A DNA stretch of 56,815 nucleotides from Acidobacteriota bacterium. GTDB taxonomy: Bacteria; Actinomycetota; Thermoleophilia; Gaiellales; Gaiellaceae. Below the pieces are notes generated by a model. It saw nothing but the letters and a program-made list of their open reading frames with translations. It ran no database searches and was not told the origin of the DNA. The position numbers and the translations under genes were made by a program. Positions 56,474-56,815 of this stretch are shown in pieces; the stretch's first letter is position 1, and each line of letters opens with the position of its first letter. The stretch is from contig JAGWRZ010000130.1 of NCBI GenBank assembly GCA_028876365.1, positions 1 through 56,815 on the forward strand, read 5' to 3'.

Positions 56474-56815
56474 ATGGTCAGCACGATCAAGACGCGCCTG
56501 GCTCGTGAGGAGAGCGGCTTCACCCTCATCGAGCTCCTGGTCGTCATCGTCATCCTCGGCATCCTCGTCGCCATCGCCGTGCCCTCGTACCTGAGCTTCC
56601 GCGGTAACGCCCAGCAGGCTGCCGCCCAGTCCAACGTGCGCTCGGCGATCCCGGCGGCGGAGGACTTCTACCAGACCCAGAACCCGACCACGTACAGCGG
56701 CATCAAGAACAGCGCGCTCGTCACGGTCGCGCCCGGCATCTCGCCGAACGTGCTCGGCGCCTCGAACGCCGCCGGTGACGGCTACTGCCTGGCCGACAGC
56801 CAGGACGGCGGCGTC
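56474..56815 (+). CDS. Type IV pilin (PilA-like), 3' truncated by window edge
   Basis: Class III/prepilin signal EESGFTLIELLVVIVILGILVAIAVPSYLSFRGNAQ; SD GAAGGAG upstream. Confidence 0.92.
   Translation, partial: MVSTIKTRLAREESGFTLIELLVVIVILGILVAIAVPSYLSFRGNAQQAAAQSNVRSAIPAAEDFYQTQNPTTYSGIKNSALVTVAPGISPNVLGASNAAGDGYCLADSQDGGV

Noticed and set aside
1-56815. CRISPR arrays, insertion sequences, prophage or restriction/defence genes
   Set aside because: No regularly spaced repeats, transposase, integrase, phage structural or nuclease-defence ORFs recognised; the HNH_repeat protein lacks a nuclease domain.

Overview
High-GC, actinobacterial-looking chromosomal window (lineage is my inference; Thermoleophilia-like flavour). 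It is mostly dense housekeeping and amino-acid metabolism with many 4-nt ATGA/GTGA gene overlaps. Left part: ilvC(partial)-hom-thrC-thrB-ilvD-[SAM-I/IV-type riboswitch]-second thrC-HNH_repeat protein-leuB-[Phe-rich leader peptide]-small Zn-ribbon ORF-pheA-chorismate mutase. Then an ICMT-like methyltransferase, a DUF1003 gene broken by a 22-bp tandem duplication, a DsrE protein, leuCD (with a 119-bp tandem duplication of the leuD 3' end), ppc, an aminotransferase, a tightly coupled cheR-like/CHASE3 kinase/response regulator/HEAT/GT2 operon, proBA, and amtB behind a two-hairpin-plus-terminator leader that looks like an ANTAR antitermination target. Middle: a LacI-controlled sugar ABC operon carrying a beta-CASP/RNase J-like protein fused to a HAD phosphatase, with divergent ribokinase. 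Right: a surface-polysaccharide cluster (with a GT2-acyltransferase fusion), tRNA-Asp, a MarP-like protease, a MetH-like/MTHFR bifunctional protein, a class III cyclase-ATPase, an SDR, a DppA-like aminopeptidase, and the start of a type IV pilin. The best candidates for new biology are the RNA-based regulatory leaders (8194-8346, 26397-26459, 5609-5705) and the MBL-HAD fusion. All calls are by reading; no searches were run.
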